Origin: Alitta virens
Taxonomy: Eukaryota; Annelida; Polychaeta; Phyllodocida; Nereididae
Direction of reading: 5' to 3'
Length of the DNA: 64,000 nt
Assembly: GCA_932294295.1 (NCBI GenBank)
Contig: OW028580.1
Location: 12,057,374-12,121,373 of the forward strand
Made by a program: the position numbers and the translations under genes. The notes under the pieces were generated by a model. The model was not told where the DNA came from. It saw only the letters and a list, made by a program, of their open reading frames with translations, and ran no database searches. Below, piece after piece: positions 62,532 through 64,000 of this stretch (position 1 is the first letter of the stretch; each line of letters starts with the position of its first letter).

Positions 62532-64000
62532 CAGGTGAATTCGGCGCATATCAATTTCGGCGCTGCCGAATTCACTAGAATCGGCTGGTGGAGTTTAGTG
62601 AATTCGGCGATTGCTTTGGGTGAATTCGGTGCGTAAATTTGGTGAATTCGGCGCGTACTTTCATGTGGAATAACTTAGCATCTATATGTGGCAGGCAAAC
62701 GTTACATACCTTGTTTGGTTCGCAAATGCAAGCTCTTCCAGTTTATGATTTTACTGTATTATTATTTTTTTTACTGTATTGTGCAAATGAAGCCCACAGT
62801 TGATGATGTGCATATTCCGTTATTTTCTATTTAAATTAATTATTTTACTGTAATGTGCATATTGTTATTTTCTATTAAAAACAATTTATTAAAATGTATA
62901 TAAATTCAAAAAGATTCATAATCCAAATTCCACAATAGGAAATATATGAAAGTATATCAATTTATAAATTTTAAATAGATAAATATACAAAATTTAATAA
63001 GCAAAAGACAATAAATCCCAGCTGTATCACAGAAAATATTTACAAGTATTTACAAATTACTCTACTGGACCGTTAAAGCGAAAGTCTATGCAATCATTAA
63101 TTACTCGAAGTATGTCTTTCTTACTTGCTTTTATAACAATATTTGATTCTTTGATCAAAGTTTGATATTATAAACTGGTCTGGTGCTATAATAAAAGAAA
63201 GGCAACATACAATGTACATGAATGGGCATTTCAGACATTAAAAAATATGCCAATTGTTAATATTCTAGAAATTAAAAAAAAAGGCAACATTAAAAAATAA
63301 AATATAAAATTTATTAACAACTTGAGGAATAAAACACATAGTACTAATATCGGATTTTCAACCTCTTGGTACACACGTTGATCTTGGGTTTGCCCTGAAT
63401 GTTTAAACTTGGATAAACCAGAGTTTTATCCAATTGAGGTTTAAATGACTTACTGACATTTTTATGTAGACAATGAGGTGCATGTTGACTCAGCAAAAAT
63501 ATGGTGTTGCTTAATACAACATGACATGCAAATATATACCACAAAAACAACAACAAAAAAAATTCATTAAATAATTAATAAATTCCTTCTTTTTTTTTTC
63601 ATGAAATGATAAAGTGTAATAGATTGGAATAGTTCTTCATGAAGAAATAAAATTATTTTACATCACAATAAAACTTTCAAATATTTTATGTCCCATTACT
63701 TGCTGAATTGTATGACAAGCAATTGTGAAAAAAAATATATATATATAATTAAAGTTTGTTACTTTCTAATTAATCAGCTGATCATTTTCAATAATTAATA
63801 CAAGTTTATCGTATTTTACACAAATTCTCTTTTTTCTCTTTATGAAAATTGTCATATACATAAATATGATCTTTTTTTCATAGTGGGCTATTAATGGGCA
63901 GACATAATAAGCCTATATATCTATGGCGCCGAATTTACCGTTCGCCAAATTCACGTAGCCGAGTTCACTATTTTTTGTGCCGCATTCACCGTTCTAGACG
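62532..64000. mobile_element. foldback element with GTGAATTCGGCG arms, right end beyond the window
   Basis: 62,532-62,662 carries at least six drifting copies of GTGAATTCGGCG / CCGAATTCACTAGAATCGGC. 63,925-64,000 carries the opposite-strand phrases (GGCGCCGAATTTACCGTTCG, GCCGAGTTCACTATTTTTTG, GCCGCATTCACCGTTC). The 1.26 kb between is extremely AT-rich with no coding frame. The element is cut by the window edge, so its true right end is unknown. Confidence 0.7.

Overview
This is a eukaryotic, metazoan nuclear window. It is AT-rich, with short exons, GT-AG introns of a few hundred bases to about 1.7 kb, long (TA)n tracts and a heavy, mixed transposon load. The protein families, intron-exon style and repeat types (BEL/Pao, a CR1/L2-like LINE, PIF/Harbinger, hAT MITEs, tRNA-derived SINEs, foldback elements) suggest a marine invertebrate. 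An invertebrate deuterostome such as an echinoderm, hemichordate or lancelet is my best guess. The species cannot be named from the sequence alone.

Layout. Positions 1-25,200 are repeat territory. They hold a decayed BEL/Pao retrotransposon on the minus strand (about 2,645-9,360), a LINE ORF1 relic, SINE pieces, a 5'-truncated LINE (13.2-14.8 kb) and a truncated DNA element (15.6-16.4 kb). A PIF/Harbinger element (17.66-20.38 kb) sits inside a larger foldback element, and a GC-rich GGTCCGCC foldback lies at 23.6-24.8 kb.

Four host genes follow. (1) A complete sideroflexin gene of the SFXN5 type, + strand, 11 coding exons, 325 aa (25,460-29,850). (2) A complete cytosolic-type Xaa-Pro aminopeptidase gene (XPNPEP1 type), + strand, 20 coding exons, 613 aa, with all five metal ligands (38,164-48,203). 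(3) A complete FAD-dependent spermine/polyamine oxidase gene, - strand, 5 coding exons, 549 aa (51,749-56,137), converging on gene 2. (4) The first coding exon of an ankyrin-repeat protein with an N-myristoylation signal, + strand (59,860-60,087); the rest is not identified here. All four are ordinary single-copy-type metabolic or signalling genes and show no sign of acting as a cluster.

Between genes the DNA is dominated by non-autonomous elements: a 1.8-kb TGGGTCATTCC element just after the sideroflexin stop codon, a hAT-type MITE with a perfect 8-bp target duplication, a small foldback MITE carrying two CRE motifs, and SINE copies in introns.

The most unusual pattern is a set of sequence-unrelated repeat or foldback units whose arms or bodies are written as 'sentences' of one short degenerate word: GTTCCTTC, GGTCCGCC, CTCGTCAAC/GTTGACGA, GTTCACTCAAAATTTGCG, GGGCGAGT, and TGAATTCGGCG at the right edge. 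Exon coordinates were read by eye from splice signals and continuous reading frames. No alignment or database search was run.
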